DNA from: Bombyx mori
Taxonomy: Eukaryota; Arthropoda; Insecta; Lepidoptera; Bombycidae
NCBI RefSeq assembly: GCF_030269925.1
Contig: NC_085121.1
Coordinates: forward strand, 4,047,501-4,111,500
DNA: 64,000 bases
Direction: 5' to 3'
In this document: positions 35,026-46,945 of the stretch, piece after piece
How the letters are laid out: each line of letters begins with the position of its first letter
Numbering within the stretch: position 1 is the first letter of the stretch
Notes under the pieces: model-generated
What the model was told of the DNA's origin: nothing
What the model saw: the letters and a program-made list of their open reading frames with translations, nothing else
Database searches by the model: none
Program-made: the position numbers and the translations under genes

Positions 35026-35107
35026 TAACGATTAATATTTACATTTTACATTTAGATTTCAGATTCTTCATTTAACTACATTGTCTAAAGTCTATGATAG
35101 TAATAAA

Positions 35108-38100
35108 ATGACTGAAGAACAATCTAGAAAACGCAAAATAACTGATGAAAATGGGACTGACAAACAAGGTACTTGATAATGCAATTCTAACCTTCTATGA
35201 TTCTGCACTCTACTGCTATTTGTAATCAAAGTATTATTATATTTTCAGGACGATATTCGAAAACTCAACAAATTCAATGTCCTTACCTGGATACTATCAA
35301 TCGGCATGTTTTAGATTTTGACTTTGAGAAATTGTGCTCGGTTTCATTGACTAGAATCAATGTTTACGCTTGCTTAGTGTGCGGTAAATATTTTCAGGTA
35401 ACAAAATATTTATGCAATTGTCATGGCTTTGGTGATTAGAGGCTTGAACTTTTTTTTACAGGCAAGTTACTTGTTTTCATGATGACGATTTTTATGAGCG
35501 CCAGTGTTGTTCCTGGCATTTCATTCCAGTTCTTTGCTGTAGTGATATGTAAGATAGGTTATTTATGTTGACTTAGGCATAAATTTGAATTAATCACTTG
35601 CGAAAAAATCATTAAAATCTATCTACTTTCCAGGGAAGAGGCACCAACACTCATGCCTACACACATTCAGTGGCTGATGGACACCATGTATTTTTGAATC
35701 TTAACACATTAAAGTTCTATTGTCTTCCTGACAATTATGAAGTTATTGGTAAATTACATATTTTTAACTTGGTTAGCTAAAATAGCTTTTATGTTAGATA
35801 TAAATTAATTATAAATAAAATAATAATAAGATATAAATGAATTCGGTCAATTGATGATTTTGTGCATTGAAAATATTTATAAAATATTATGATTAAGAAT
35901 TGGTGCATTTTACAGTTGTTAACACATGCGATAACTTAAAATAAATTGTTAGACTTTATTTTTGTAAGTAAATTAATAATAAGGAAAATTTGACTGATTT
36001 TTAAAATTTTATACACCAAAATGGAATCAAGTAAAATACTTTTAAGCTTAAATTTAGGTATCAATGACTAGAAGTACAGTAAAGCTTTAAAACTTGTAAT
36101 AGTCTAATGGACAAGACACCCAGTGCATTTGTATTGGGCAGTGCAACTGTGGTGGTGTTTGAATTCTGTTGGCAGGTACCAATTTTTTTAATATGTATTT
36201 AACACTTCGTTGGTGAAGGAATGTATCAAATCCATCTTGTGATTATAATAAACTTGCATAAATTATAATTTGTTCTAAGGGTGACTTAAGAGCTTGCATT
36301 TGTAAGTACCACCACTCTGCCTATTTCTGCCGTGAAGCAATAATGTGCATTGGTGAAGGGGACAGCTACTGTTGTACTGTAAAACTGAGACTTAGAACTC
36401 CTGTTATAGGGATGCGGGTAATCACATAGCATCAGATGAGCCGGGAGCTAATCTACCTATCACAGTCATAAAAAAAGACAATTTCACATTTTAGACTCTT
36501 CATTGAATGACATCAAATATGTTTTGAACCCAACATTCACACCTGAACAGATCAAGCTTATAGATACTAACACAAAGATGTCACGAGCCATTGATGGCAC
36601 AATGTATATGCCTGGCATTGTAGGCCTTAATAATATCAAGGCCAATGATTACTGTAATGTAATTTTGCAGGTCAGTATATGTTTTTATTAAATACATTTT
36701 ATGATATGTACTGTTTTTATTGTATGATAAATGCGACTTATATTTTTGTTGCCGGCGATCTGTGAAAGTAGATGCGTTACAGTCAAACTGATTCTGTTTT
36801 AACCATTATGTATATTTGTAGTGAATAATTACACAGTGCTACAAAGTCTTAATATTGTCACAGTTTTATACTAAATTCATTTTATGATTTTAGTGTTTGT
36901 CACAAGTACGTCCCCTACGTAACTACTTTTTGAGAGAAGAGAACTATGCTAGTGTAAAAAGACCACCAGGGGACTCGTCTTTTTTACTTGTACAAAGATT
37001 TGGTGAATTATTACGCAAACTATGGAACCCCCGTGCTTTTAAAGCACATGTATCTCCTCACGAGATGTTGCAGGCTGTTGTGCTGTGGTCTAAGAAGCGA
37101 TATCAGTTTATTAAGCAGAGTAAGATTTTAGTAGTTTTTTGGATATACGAACATGCTTTCTTAGTGTAATTTCTGTATATTATGCTAAAAAGTATGAATA
37201 TTGATTGATCAGTTTTATATTTTAATTATATATTGTTTTATAATAATAATAAAAATTTATAAATAAATAAATTTTTGCTCAGGTGATCCAATAGACTTTC
37301 TGTCTTGGTTTCTAAATTCATTACACATGGCACTGAATGGTACAAAGAAGCCAAATAGCTCCATAATTTATAAGTCATTTCTGGGTCACATGAGGATCTA
37401 TACAAGGTAAGATTTAAGCATCTGATTTTTTAAAGTTCAAAATAATTAACATTTAATCTATCATTATATGCAGTCAAAAATTTCTGAACAGACTGAAATT
37501 TTCAGAAAGTTGCCACCGCCGGATGCTGATGATGCAGCTAAAGTCGATCTTAGCAGTGAAGAGTACAATGAAATGATCACTGAGTCTCCATTTTTGTACC
37601 TCACATGTGATTTGCCTCCAACGCCATTGTTCACTGATGAGTTCCGCGAAAATATTATTCCACAGGTGAAAATACCTAGTATTGTTGCAATTTAAAAATT
37701 GTATTCACTAACTTTTTTATTTTTTTATTAAGACTGGTTTTTTTATATCAATTCACATCCACTTAAATAGGATTTAAAACAAAAAACTTAACATAAAAAC
37801 TATTTGAAACTTCTGCTTGAATATTTTTAACATTCTTGTGATATTACAGGTAAATCTTTACCAGCTGTTGTCAAAATTCAATGGTCAAACATCAAAAGAA
37901 TACAAGACTTATAAAGAGAACTTTTTGAAAAGATTTGAAATAACACAGCTGCCTCCTTATCTAATTCTTTACATAAAAAGGTTTACGAAAAATACTTTTT
38001 TCGTTGAAAAGAATCCTACAGTTGTAAACTTTCCTGTCAAGTGAGTCATTATTGTTCAGATCTTATTTGATAGAAAATAGTTGATTTAAGCTTGTATTAA

Positions 38101-39183
38101 ATAACAAATTTAACTAAATTTAAAATTATCAAAACAGTTGAAAAATTGCGTTTATTTATTAATTTAATGATATTGGCATTTTGAACATTATTATTCGCAA
38201 AACGCAACGCTTTTCTGTTCTGGCCATAGAAGTGTTTTTAAAATGTCCATCATTCACAACAATGTTAGTTGTCTAAATTAATTAACCTATTTTATTTTAG
38301 AAACGTCGATTTTGGCGATATACTGACTGCGGAAATTAAGGCGAAACATAACGGAAAAACAATATACGAACTGGTTGGTAACATTGTTCATGATGGAACA
38401 CCTGAGAAAGGGACATACAGAGCTCACGTGTTGCATAAGCCTACACAGCAGTGGTAATTATTACATATTTACTCATGGCAGGGGTGCGCTATCCGCTTGA
38501 GTGATGCGGAGTACCAATACAATTATGCCAACACTTTACTTGTCTTTTAAGATATTTGATCACAAAAAAGGTTTTAAAGCGTCCACACCCATCTTTAATT
38601 TATGTATTTTTCAATGCTTACTAATATTCACGTCAGTATTTTAGAGGTACCTATTATAGAGGTTGTTTTTTATTTTATAGTCAGTATTTTTAATGCAGTT
38701 AGGTTTTTGTTTTGTCAGTATCTACCATGCTGGTTATTCTGTAAATATCCGTATTAATAATTTCAAGACCACATGTTCACCTTATAAGTATTTTTCGAGA
38801 ATTTCGCTATTATTCCCATATTTCTAGGAAATTGCATTTTAGAATATATCAAAGTTCTGTTAGGTCTTTCTTATCAACTTCTTCAGTCATAGTCCCACAT
38901 ATTCGATGCTCCTCCTAGTTTCGAAAACCTCGGGGGAGGATCGACCCTAGGCCTGAAACTCCTTCCAAGATTTTAATGATTGTAGTCAAGATAGCCTATG
39001 GCACGGTCGTAACCAAGAATAGCGTGTTTCCCAGTATATTAATAAAAACATTACTGCCAGTATTGAAAATTAATTTTTTGTCACAGGTATGAGATGCAAG
39101 ATCTTCATGTTACCAGTATTTTACCTCAAATGATTACACTTACTGAAGCATATATACAAATATATGAACTAAAGCAGGACTAA
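35108..39183 (+). CDS. USP39: U4/U6.U5 tri-snRNP-associated protein 2 (USP39/Sad1), 10 exons
   Basis: USP39 is a non-catalytic ubiquitin-protease homologue needed for tri-snRNP recruitment to the spliceosome in the nucleus. Exons: 35108-35168, 35249-35397, 35634-35748, 36495-36670, 36894-37119, 37283-37406, 37506-37665, 37850-38040, 38301-38453, 39087-39183; 483 aa, shorter than the human protein mainly at the N-terminus. A Zn-UBP finger (residues about 30-110: INVYACLVCGKYFQ, GRGTNTHAYTHSVADGHHVF) precedes the USP fold. The cysteine box reads GLNNIKANDYCNVILQ, with Asp at the catalytic Cys position, as in USP39. The end reads YRAHVLHKPTQQWYEMQDL. The start is the first ATG; an AATAAA lies just after the stop. 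Confidence 0.95.
36098..36478 (+). repeat. Old, degraded Bm1-type SINE in USP39 intron 3
   Basis: Head (CTAATGGACAAGACACCCAG), body (CCTATTTCTGCCGTGAAGCA) and tail (CACAGTCATAAAAAAAG) remain in order, with many substitutions. It ends 17 bp before the acceptor of exon 4. Confidence 0.65.
38454..39086 (+). other. USP39 intron 9, no recognised element
   Basis: Non-coding. A stretch at 38890-38960 (CTCGGGGGAGGATCGACCCT) is more GC-rich than its surroundings and may be a repeat remnant, but I do not recognise it. Confidence 0.4.
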
Positions 39184-39758
39184 AATGTTCATTAATAATA
39201 AATAAAATAAGTTATACATTACATACATTTCTTTTATTGAAATATACAAATTTGTGTTAAGAATTGTGTTTAACCAACTGGCCTCTGGAATGACCTCCTT
39301 ACTTATAAAATATTTATTAAATATGTGGTAAAATATATTATTATATAATAGAAAATTCATACTTTACTATTTGACACAGTTTTAGAATAATTTTCACTAT
39401 GCTGTGTTTCAAATATTGTAATTCTAAATTACAGAGTGGAACTGTTACTACACAATATATGTATTTTGCAATCATTTTTGTTTTACATGCAGTAGATTGC
39501 AAAATTTAATAATCAGCAATAAAAAGGCCATTTCTTTACGGAAATAAGTATATAAAATATTTGTTATTACTCTACATTGGTAGGTTTGCTATGAATGAAA
39601 TTTATTCAACCACCCTTTTCTTTAGAATGTTGGGTAAAAGATGTCTCTACACAATACCCATGTCTTCAATAAGATTTTACATTTTGTACAAAGTCAGATT
39701 GTTAGAAATTTTAAAAACATTGTCTAGTGTGCCAAAATAAAGTACTACTGCAAACAAC
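39184..39758. other. Convergent intergenic space between USP39 and TXNL1
   Basis: It holds the 3' untranslated regions of both genes. Plus-strand AATAAA motifs follow the USP39 stop within 20 bp. A minus-strand AATAAA (TTTATT at 39601-39606) could serve TXNL1. No other feature is seen. Confidence 0.6.
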
Positions 39759-42727
39759 TTAATGGCTTTCACCTTTCTTGCCAGCTACTCTTTTAAATTC
39801 ACCCATATTAGTTGTTGAGATTGGTGACCCATAGAAGGCAAGGTGATTGATTTCTGTCACTTCATCACCAGACTGGTTGTCTTTTATAAACAGTTGAATG
39901 TTTTGAACACTCTGGAATTTGACGAATTTAAGTGGTACAGGATTGCCTTCCAAGTCGCTCGGAGTTAGCCTGAAAATAAATATGATATCAGGCAGTCTTG
40001 TCTTTCATGATCATTTTTTTGCAGATTGTTGATCTTATGTGATTAAATTAGCATTAGCTATTTAACATACTATTTATAAAGAGGTATGAATGCTATTTCC
40101 TGTATCATTGTATTTATTCACCTTGTTTTTCTATCAAACTTATTTACTCTTGAATACCAGTTATAGGTTACAATCCTCCATAGATGGGCACTACCATCAA
40201 TTCTTTAAGTCACGTCATGTGACTTTCATCACAAAGGTAGAGAATCAGAATTGTGAATATTTTAAGGTGGGTAGCAGAACTCATCTTGTGATAACTATGC
40301 CATACTAGCATAATAAATAGAATAAAAAAAGAGCTCACTCTAAGTCTTGCACTGATGAGTAACCAGCAGCCTGATCAAAGTCCAAAGTTCTGGGTTGATT
40401 GATGAATAACTTTATAGATTTGGGTCCTTTGTCAGCTGGACCTTTGATCTTTATTGAATGCAGTTTTACTAGCTGAAATTTTTAAGTTATATGTAAATTA
40501 CTAATTTAAGCTTGTCATATTATGTTTAGTTTCGAATAATGATGATGTAGGTGTATTGTAAAATTTTATAACAACTATTTTACACATATATGTTTTCAAA
40601 CCATACAGATTCAGTATTCTGACATTCAGAAAGCAATCTATGTACCTCACTCATTATTGGGCTAAGGCTTTGGAGAGCAAAAACGAAGTTCTCGCTGTGA
40701 GCCTCAATATTCTGAATGTCTTTGCATCTTTTGACCAAGTAACCAGCTTACAGAATTCCTGGGGGACTTCAGGTGGATCACCAAAGTCCTGAATAGAAAT
40801 AGTATGAAAGTTGAAATGAACGACTGCTGCTCCGACTGTTAATCGACGATAGCAAAGGGGATTGGCAAAGTATACTCGTCATCAGTTTTTTTGAAACAGG
40901 CCACCACATCTTGTGTCAAAAGTCAAGAATTATCTGTGGTAGATCTGTGAATGGTGTGAATTAACTTTAGTTGTACAGCTGGAACCACTGCAGTAATCCA
41001 CAGTGCATTCACAAACATCTTAAGATTGAAATAAAATCTTGTCAATGACTGAACCTACCTAACCTATGACAGCTCTTTCTTTAAATGAGATTTTGCTTAG
41101 ATGGGTGGACGAGCTCACAGCCCACCTGGTGTTAAGTGGTTACTGGAGCCCATAGACATCTACAACGTGCGCCACCCACCTTGAGATATAAGTTGTAAGG
41201 TCTCACGTATAATTACAACGGCTGCCCCACCCTTCAAACCGAAACGCATTTGTTTCACGGCAGAAATAGGCAGGGCGGTGGTACCCACCTGCACAGACTC
41301 ACAAGAGGTCCTACCACCAGTAAATATAAACATATCTTTTAATAGTAATAATTGCAAATATATTGTTCCTAAAATGCATGCATAAAGTACCTGATTGAAT
41401 GATATATTGATTATCAATTGTTCATCACAGTAACTAGCAAGGTATCCCCTGTCATTTGTCAGTGCTTGGGCAAGTGGATGATCATCAGCCTCATTTAAAC
41501 ATTCACACTCACTCTTGGTAATGAATGTAATAAGATCCATCTGAAAAAATTGTAATGTTTTAAAAAGTAGTAAAATGAAAATTCTACATGTTTTTGTTAA
41601 TTTCATAATAATATTTTCATCACTTTTCATGAGTTTTAGTAATTATTAAAAAAAATTCGTTTAATCTGGCATCATCATATCATTTTTTATTTAGATTATT
41701 TTCGCTTATGCAGTATGTCTCAAGGTTTGCATTTGTAACGCTTGCATATTTAAACATAAAGCTATCAGGAAATATATGATGCTAACCTGGAACACTTCTA
41801 AACACAGGTATGTATCCCATCTTGAGCCTACATCCTTATAAAAATACCACAGAATTAAAACAACATACTGAAGATTATGTTGAAAATTATGTGATGATCT
41901 TAAGCTCATCTGATGTGCTCTTTTAAAAGTTTGACAGGTAGAACAACATGATACATAATACATATTTGATACATAATATTTTGAAGTGATACAAAACATT
42001 AAAATAGTAATAAAAGTTTTAATTTATGTTCTAACTTTGGGTATGTAGATTTTTGTCTATTACTTATATGAAAGGGTTTTAACTCAATTCTATACATTGA
42101 GAGGATAGTCCGTATTTTGAATTGTAATAAATAAGAAAGATAATATGAAATTTGAGTAAATATTTTCAACTAACATGTCCAGCAACAGTATTGTCTTCAT
42201 CTTCTTCTGCAACATCAGAGCCATAATACTGTCTAACTTTGTTTTCTAGTACAGTAGTATTGCCTCCTTCTAGTCTGTCGATTTTGGTCTATAATGAAAA
42301 CGAAGTTATGTTTAAGCACTGAGGAACATTTCTAATGAAACAATAAGTTTTATTTTCTTGCTAGTTAATTCTAGCTTAGATATTTCTAGAACGTACCCTG
42401 TTTCTGTAGAAAATGAATGTGGGCATTGCACTGACGCCCTGAGCACTCGCTGTATCGGCGCATCTGTCTACGTCTACTTTGAGAAATACTGCTCTCGGAA
42501 ACTTTGCTGGTAGCTGCTCGAAAAAAGGGGCAATCCTTTGGCACGGTGGACACCTATACAAACCATATAATAAAATAGCTTACAAATACAATAGGCAATG
42601 ACTCGAAGTTTTGATCAAAGTTTACTTACCAAGTTGCTGTAAAGTCCACAACGACTAACTTGGTTCCAGCGTTAGCCATTTCAGTCTGGAAATGAGCATC
42701 ATTTTGAATTACAGTGGCTAAGCCCAT
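39759..42727 (-). CDS. TXNL1: Thioredoxin-like protein 1 (TXNL1), 6 exons
   Basis: TXNL1 is a cytosolic thioredoxin that docks on the 26S proteasome through its PITH domain. Exons: 42630-42727, 42397-42553, 42175-42288, 41391-41540, 40339-40472, 39759-39969; 864 nt, 287 aa, the normal family length. The thioredoxin domain (residues 1-105) starts MGLATVIQNDAHFQTEMANA and has its redox site split across exons 1 and 2 as W-C-P-P-C, where most orthologues have W-C-G-P-C. The PITH domain (about 125-285) includes DDHPLAQALTNDRGYLASY, LVKLHSIKIKGPADKGPKS and EINHLAFYGSPISTTNMGEF. All junctions are GT-AG with agreeing phases. Intron 4 contains a SINE. Confidence 0.94.
41095..41324 (-). repeat. Bm1-type SINE, head missing, in TXNL1 intron 4
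   Basis: It contains GGTGGACGAGCTCACAGCCC through to GGTCCTACCACCAGTAA on the plus strand. The TTTTGCTTAG start lacks a clear A-tail. Confidence 0.85.
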
Positions 42728-43149
42728 GGTTTAAAACAAATTCAATCGGAAGTGCTGATAAACTCGAAATTAGGCTATGTATATCGACGTCTCTCTGACG
42801 ACGAGAATGATATTTCAAAATGGTTGAATTTTGACATATAAAGCTTTTTTTGTTATCGGCCCCTTGTAACTTGACTTTTTAGCTCAACTTTGAGAAAAAC
42901 ACAAAACAAATTGCAATTTCTTTTTAGAAAAACACTGAAAAACTTTGATTTTTGAGCCTGTAACAGTTCGTACAATAACGGTTAGCATTTAAATTTTACG
43001 AAGAAACAATAACTATATAGCTGGCAAGAAATTCACAGATCAAGCTTGAATTTAGTGCTGCTTAACCAAAACTAGATCTCGGAATTTACGATCAGTTATT
43101 CAAGTTGATTTACATCATGCTTGAGTAGCAAAACGAATTAACAATTAAT
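42728..43149. other. TXNL1 upstream region
   Basis: The 5' flank of TXNL1 has no repeat that I recognise and no open frame longer than about 40 codons. Promoter elements are not evident. Confidence 0.4.
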
Positions 43150-43612
43150 TTCTTTTTTTATCCGGTCGATAGATTACGAGGGATAACTTAGGGTACTGAG
43201 ACGTGGTCGCTCACAATGGGCGTCATCAGAAGGCTCAAGATCACCCAAAGAGCAATAGAGAGAGGCTAGGCTTGTAGGTTCCCTGCGATATCAAATCAGG
43301 TATGAGGAGATTCGCAAGAAAGCCATAGTATACGACATAGCCTAAAGGATTGCGACGTTGAAGTGGCAGTGGACATGGTACATTGCCCGTAGAACAAATG
43401 AATGATTGAACTGAAAATTTCTAGAGAGGCGACCGCGTACCTACCGAAGGACACAGCGTGAGTAAGCTTCGCATAAGATGGACTGACGAACTTTTGAGTT
43501 TCGTGGGCATCCGCTGGATGCAGGCAGCACAGGACCAGGCGTCGTAGCTAGGCTTGGAGGAGGTCTATAGCCAGTAGCGAAGTAATCGAATTACTGTATT
43601 GTCATCAGTCTA
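43150..43612 (+). pseudogene. RTE-type LINE 3' end, degraded
   Basis: The plus strand gives broken frames with the RTE C-terminal pattern: RVTQRAIERG, WQWTWYIARRTN, LRIRWTDELLSFVG and RWMQAAQDQAS. Several stops and shifts are present. The Helitron at 43619 begins directly after it. Confidence 0.7.
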
Positions 43613-43618
43613 CTGGAA

Positions 43619-43830
43619 TCTATACTAATATTATAAAGAGGAAAGATTTGTTTGTTTGTTTGTTTCGAATAGGCTCCGAAACGACTGGACCGATTTGAAA
43701 AATTCTTTTTCCATTAGAAGCCGACATTGTCCCTGATGAACATAGGCTACTTTTTATTTTTTTTTAATTTTTTTTTTTGGTTTCATGTGTGTTTTAATGT
43801 TTCCGAAGCGAAGCGAGGGCGGGTCGCTAG
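43619..43830 (+). mobile_element. LEP1-type non-autonomous Helitron, complete
   Basis: It starts TCTATACTAATATTATAAAG and ends GGGCGGGTCGCTAG, with A before and T after, as expected for insertion into an AT dinucleotide. The 212-bp interior is non-coding and includes the TTCCGAAGCGAAGCGAGGG subterminal block. Confidence 0.88.
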
Positions 43831-44209
43831 TATTAATTAATAAGCAAAATTCATAGCACGAAAAGGTCACTAATAGTCAATAACGTGAGGTATTTTCACA
43901 CTCGACAACAATTCTAAGTTGTTTTTTGGAATATTTTATGGCTTGGTTACGAGACCTTTATGCCAAGCGGTTTTTAGAATACAGTTTCAATCCGTGCGGT
44001 GGCCCTCAGTGTTGTGTAAAAGTGGTATTATTGTAAAACAGTAATCCAAAATTACCTCCAAGCTGTAGGAAGTATTTACAATTTTGAATTCTTATCCCAT
44101 CTATTGCATAATTATAGTTTAAAATAAATTTGGACAAATTGAGACTAGATTATTGATTTATTTAACTAAAAATTTAAAAAATACGCATCTCCACATAATA
44201 TAAATGCTG

Positions 44210-45616
44210 CTACATAGAATTATTTTTAGAAATCGAGCTTAAAATTATACTTTCTATTACAGACAAATTGTTGAGACCATTTTCAGAATCTAAAGATTTT
44301 AAATAATGCTTCAATGTAGTGACCGCTTGAAGCGCCGTAACTGATTTGTTATCAATGGTTTCACCATTGTTAATGATGATTTTATTAACTTTTTCTTTTA
44401 TATTATTATCTGTAAATGTTGATTCTTGGTTAACGCCTTTTTCTACTTCACACGTCGCTAATTCATAATCAACATACAAATAGTCTTGGTATTTCATCAG
44501 TATTTGTTCTTTGTATTCGTCATCCTCGTCATCAACCTCATAATAGTCTCCGAAACCGGATTTCTTAAAATAAGATTGAATTGTATGAGCTTTAATGGAC
44601 TCAAAGACATCAGTGAGGTATTTCAAGCACTGTTTAAAATCAACAGCTAGTCCCTCCTTGTATTTTTCAATCAATTTGATCCTATAATTCTGCTTAATAA
44701 CCTTAATAATGCCTTGAGACATAGGCATTTCATGTTCAGCTTCAGGGGGTATGATAACCAAGTTTATGTTATTCAAGATTATGTCCTTTGGATGCACTGG
44801 ACTCTCATCGACGAACAATACCACCAATCTCCCCTGAATTTCAAAATATTCGTCAAGAATGTATAACCAGTTTGTGAAAGCCAGTTTTGTCATCCAAGAC
44901 TTAGGGTTAACTTGATATTGGCAGGGCAAGTCTTTATCTGAATTTTCAGTATTACCAATAATGAGTAGTGGTAATTTTTCTGATCCAATAGAATTCGAAC
45001 ATGCCAATACTGTGAACCGTTCTTCTGGCATTGTACCATCTTTACATATCTTGTCTACTATAGTAGACATGTCGTTTGGCATTAGCTTGTAAAACAATCC
45101 GAATTCATCAGCATTAAAAACATCACACGGTTCATAGTCTTTGACTAGTTCTTGATAGGATTCGTAAGTAAGGTCGGAGCCGTCATCACTGTCAAAGTCA
45201 TTGTTTAACGAGAACGCGTGGCGCTGCTTAAAACGACTGTACCAACCACTGGAAGCCGTGAAATCGTAGACTTCTAATTCTTTAGCGATTTCTAAAGCTC
45301 TTTGTTTCATCATTGGCCCGTCCAGGGGAATATTCTGGGCGTTCATACTGACGATCCAGTCGATCAAAACATTCTCAATTTCAACATATTTACCGCTTTT
45401 ATTTTTCTTTCGTTTTAAGTATGCACCACTTATGTTTTTACATCTATTTTCTACATCAGCCCTGTATTTTACAATCGTCGATAGTGTTGAGACAGGAATT
45501 TCAAGTTCAGCTGCTATTTGAGATTTTTTGTAATCTTGTGATTTTTTGTCGTAATATTGTAATATTTTCAATTTATCGTGAAATGAAAATGCTTTGCGTT
45601 TAGTCCTGAACGCCAT
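44210..45616 (-). CDS. pogo/Tigger-type (CENP-B-like) transposase-derived protein, intact, 468 aa
   Basis: A single uninterrupted minus-strand ORF. Domains in order: a Psq-type helix-turn-helix (residues about 5-55, FSFHDKLKILQYYDK and KSQIAAELEIPVSTLSTIVK), a CENP-B-type DNA-binding domain (about 70-135, ending SSGWYSRFKQRH) and a DDE_1 integrase-like domain (about 160-350). The first acidic residue is present in FNADEFGLFYKLMP and the second in VVLFVDESPVHP, but where pogo/Tigger proteins have Q-P-M-D-Q-G this one reads MPMSQGIIKVIKQNY, so the third Asp is Ser. An acidic patch (EVDDEDDEYKEQ) follows. No terminal inverted repeats are evident nearby. A minus-strand AATAAA lies about 48 bp past the stop. 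Intact coding with a lost catalytic residue suggests a domesticated DNA-binding protein; a young, recently inactivated transposon is the alternative. Confidence 0.85.
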   Translation of the reverse strand: MAFRTKRKAFSFHDKLKILQYYDKKSQDYKKSQIAAELEIPVSTLSTIVKYRADVENRCKNISGAYLKRKKNKSGKYVEIENVLIDWIVSMNAQNIPLDGPMMKQRALEIAKELEVYDFTASSGWYSRFKQRHAFSLNNDFDSDDGSDLTYESYQELVKDYEPCDVFNADEFGLFYKLMPNDMSTIVDKICKDGTMPEERFTVLACSNSIGSEKLPLLIIGNTENSDKDLPCQYQVNPKSWMTKLAFTNWLYILDEYFEIQGRLVVLFVDESPVHPKDIILNNINLVIIPPEAEHEMPMSQGIIKVIKQNYRIKLIEKYKEGLAVDFKQCLKYLTDVFESIKAHTIQSYFKKSGFGDYYEVDDEDDEYKEQILMKYQDYLYVDYELATCEVEKGVNQESTFTDNNIKEKVNKIIINNGETIDNKSVTALQAVTTLKHYLKSLDSENGLNNLSVIESIILSSISKNNSM

Positions 45617-46140
45617 TTTGTCGTTGTAACAGTACGTCCCAAGCCTTCGTAAACTTAGTTTGTCACTTAAGTTATTTTATCTATTATAAAATAATTATGA
45701 TGATTTTGATTTGGTGGCACTTGATTGTGATATTCGAGTTAGTTGTAGCGCCTTGATAAAGAAATTTATTTCAAAAACTCTTATTTCGTTTATACAAAAT
45801 AACGTATACCCAGCACAACGTATTAAGCGGCACTGAAGTATACGGAGTATTACGGAGATCGCGATCGAATACAACGGAACTGCTAGCGACTCCAAGTGAA
45901 CAACGTATTAAACGACGCAACGTCATTACCTTATTAGTAGTATGGAAATTATTAAAGATAATAATTAAAATGTATGATTTTGAAATGATAATCTATTTTT
46001 ATAATATTCAAACTATTCATTTTAATCAATAAAATTATGTGTGGTGTTTATTTTTATATTTAAGTGCCATCTGTTGGCTAACCTGAAAGCTAACAGTTAC
46101 AGATTATACATGTTGCATACCTACAATTAATTATTTATTG
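45617..46140. other. Upstream flank of the CENP-B-like gene
   Basis: AT-rich with no transposon that I recognise. ACAACGTATTAAGCGGC at about 45817 and ACAACGTATTAAACGAC at about 45900 form a loose direct repeat of unknown meaning. Confidence 0.4.
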
Positions 46141-46149
46141 TGCATTAAA

Positions 46150-46945
46150 AATGAAAATCAAACCCGTTAAAGATACAAGTTTGCGCGTTCACTGCGAAGA
46201 ACGACCCCTTTGTCATGGCGCCGCAATTCCAAGGAGTATCCCTGCAACCTTCCGAGAGTATCGGGATACTTGGGGTCGCATTTCGAGCGATGTCCAGTTT
46301 CGGAGTCATTTGGAAGGCAAAGCCAAGTTGGCGTCCAAAATAATGGGATTCCTCAACAGAGCGAAGCGGTACTTTACGCTTGAACAAAGACTTGCATTTT
46401 AAAGCACAAGTCCAGCCTCGCGTGTAGTACTACTCCCATTTCTGGGCCGTGGCTCCGAAATACCAGCTTCTTCCATTTGATTACATACAGAAGAGGGCCG
46501 TTCGGATTGTCGATAATCTCATTCTCACGGATCGTTTGGAACCTCTGGGCCTGCGGAGGGACTTCGGTTCCCTTTGTATTTTGTACCGTATGTTACATGC
46601 GGAGTGCTCTGAGTAATTGCTTGAGGTGATCCCCTCATCTCCTTTTTATCATCGCACCTCCCGCCATCGAAGCAGAGTTCATCCACATTATCTGGAACCG
46701 CTGCGTTCATCGACAGTGCGTTTCCAGAGGTCTTTTTTGCCACGTACCATCCAGCTATGGAATGAGCTCCCCCCCATGGTGTTTCCCGGGCGCTATGACA
46801 TGTCCTTCTTCAAACGAGGCTTGTGGAGAGTATTAAGCGGTAGGCAGCGGCTTGGCTCTGCTCCTGGCATTGCTGAAGTCCATGGGCCACGGTAACCACT
46901 CACCATCAGGTGGGTCGTATGCTCGTCTGCCTACGCGGATAGTTA
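46150..46945 (+). pseudogene. Jockey-type LINE, reverse transcriptase C-terminal end and 3' tail
   Basis: Plus-strand frames give SSDVQFRSHLEGKAKLASK, LNRAKRYFTLEQRL, then after a shift YQLLPFDYIQKRAVRIVDN, LEPLGLRRDFGSL, and finally FQRSFLPRTIQLWNELPPMV and [19 protein letters not shown]. These are the Jockey-clade post-RT regions. At least two frameshifts and one stop break it. It serves as the reference for the shorter tails at 3388, 12331, 26501, 56085, 57355 and 62499. Confidence 0.8.

Noticed and set aside
40620..41000. Possible coding remnant in TXNL1 intron 4
   Set aside because: Minus-strand translations show scattered plausible words but no motif that I can assign, and several stops; not supported.
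46145..46387. Minus-strand 80-aa frame
   Set aside because: It is the shadow of the plus-strand Jockey-type LINE.
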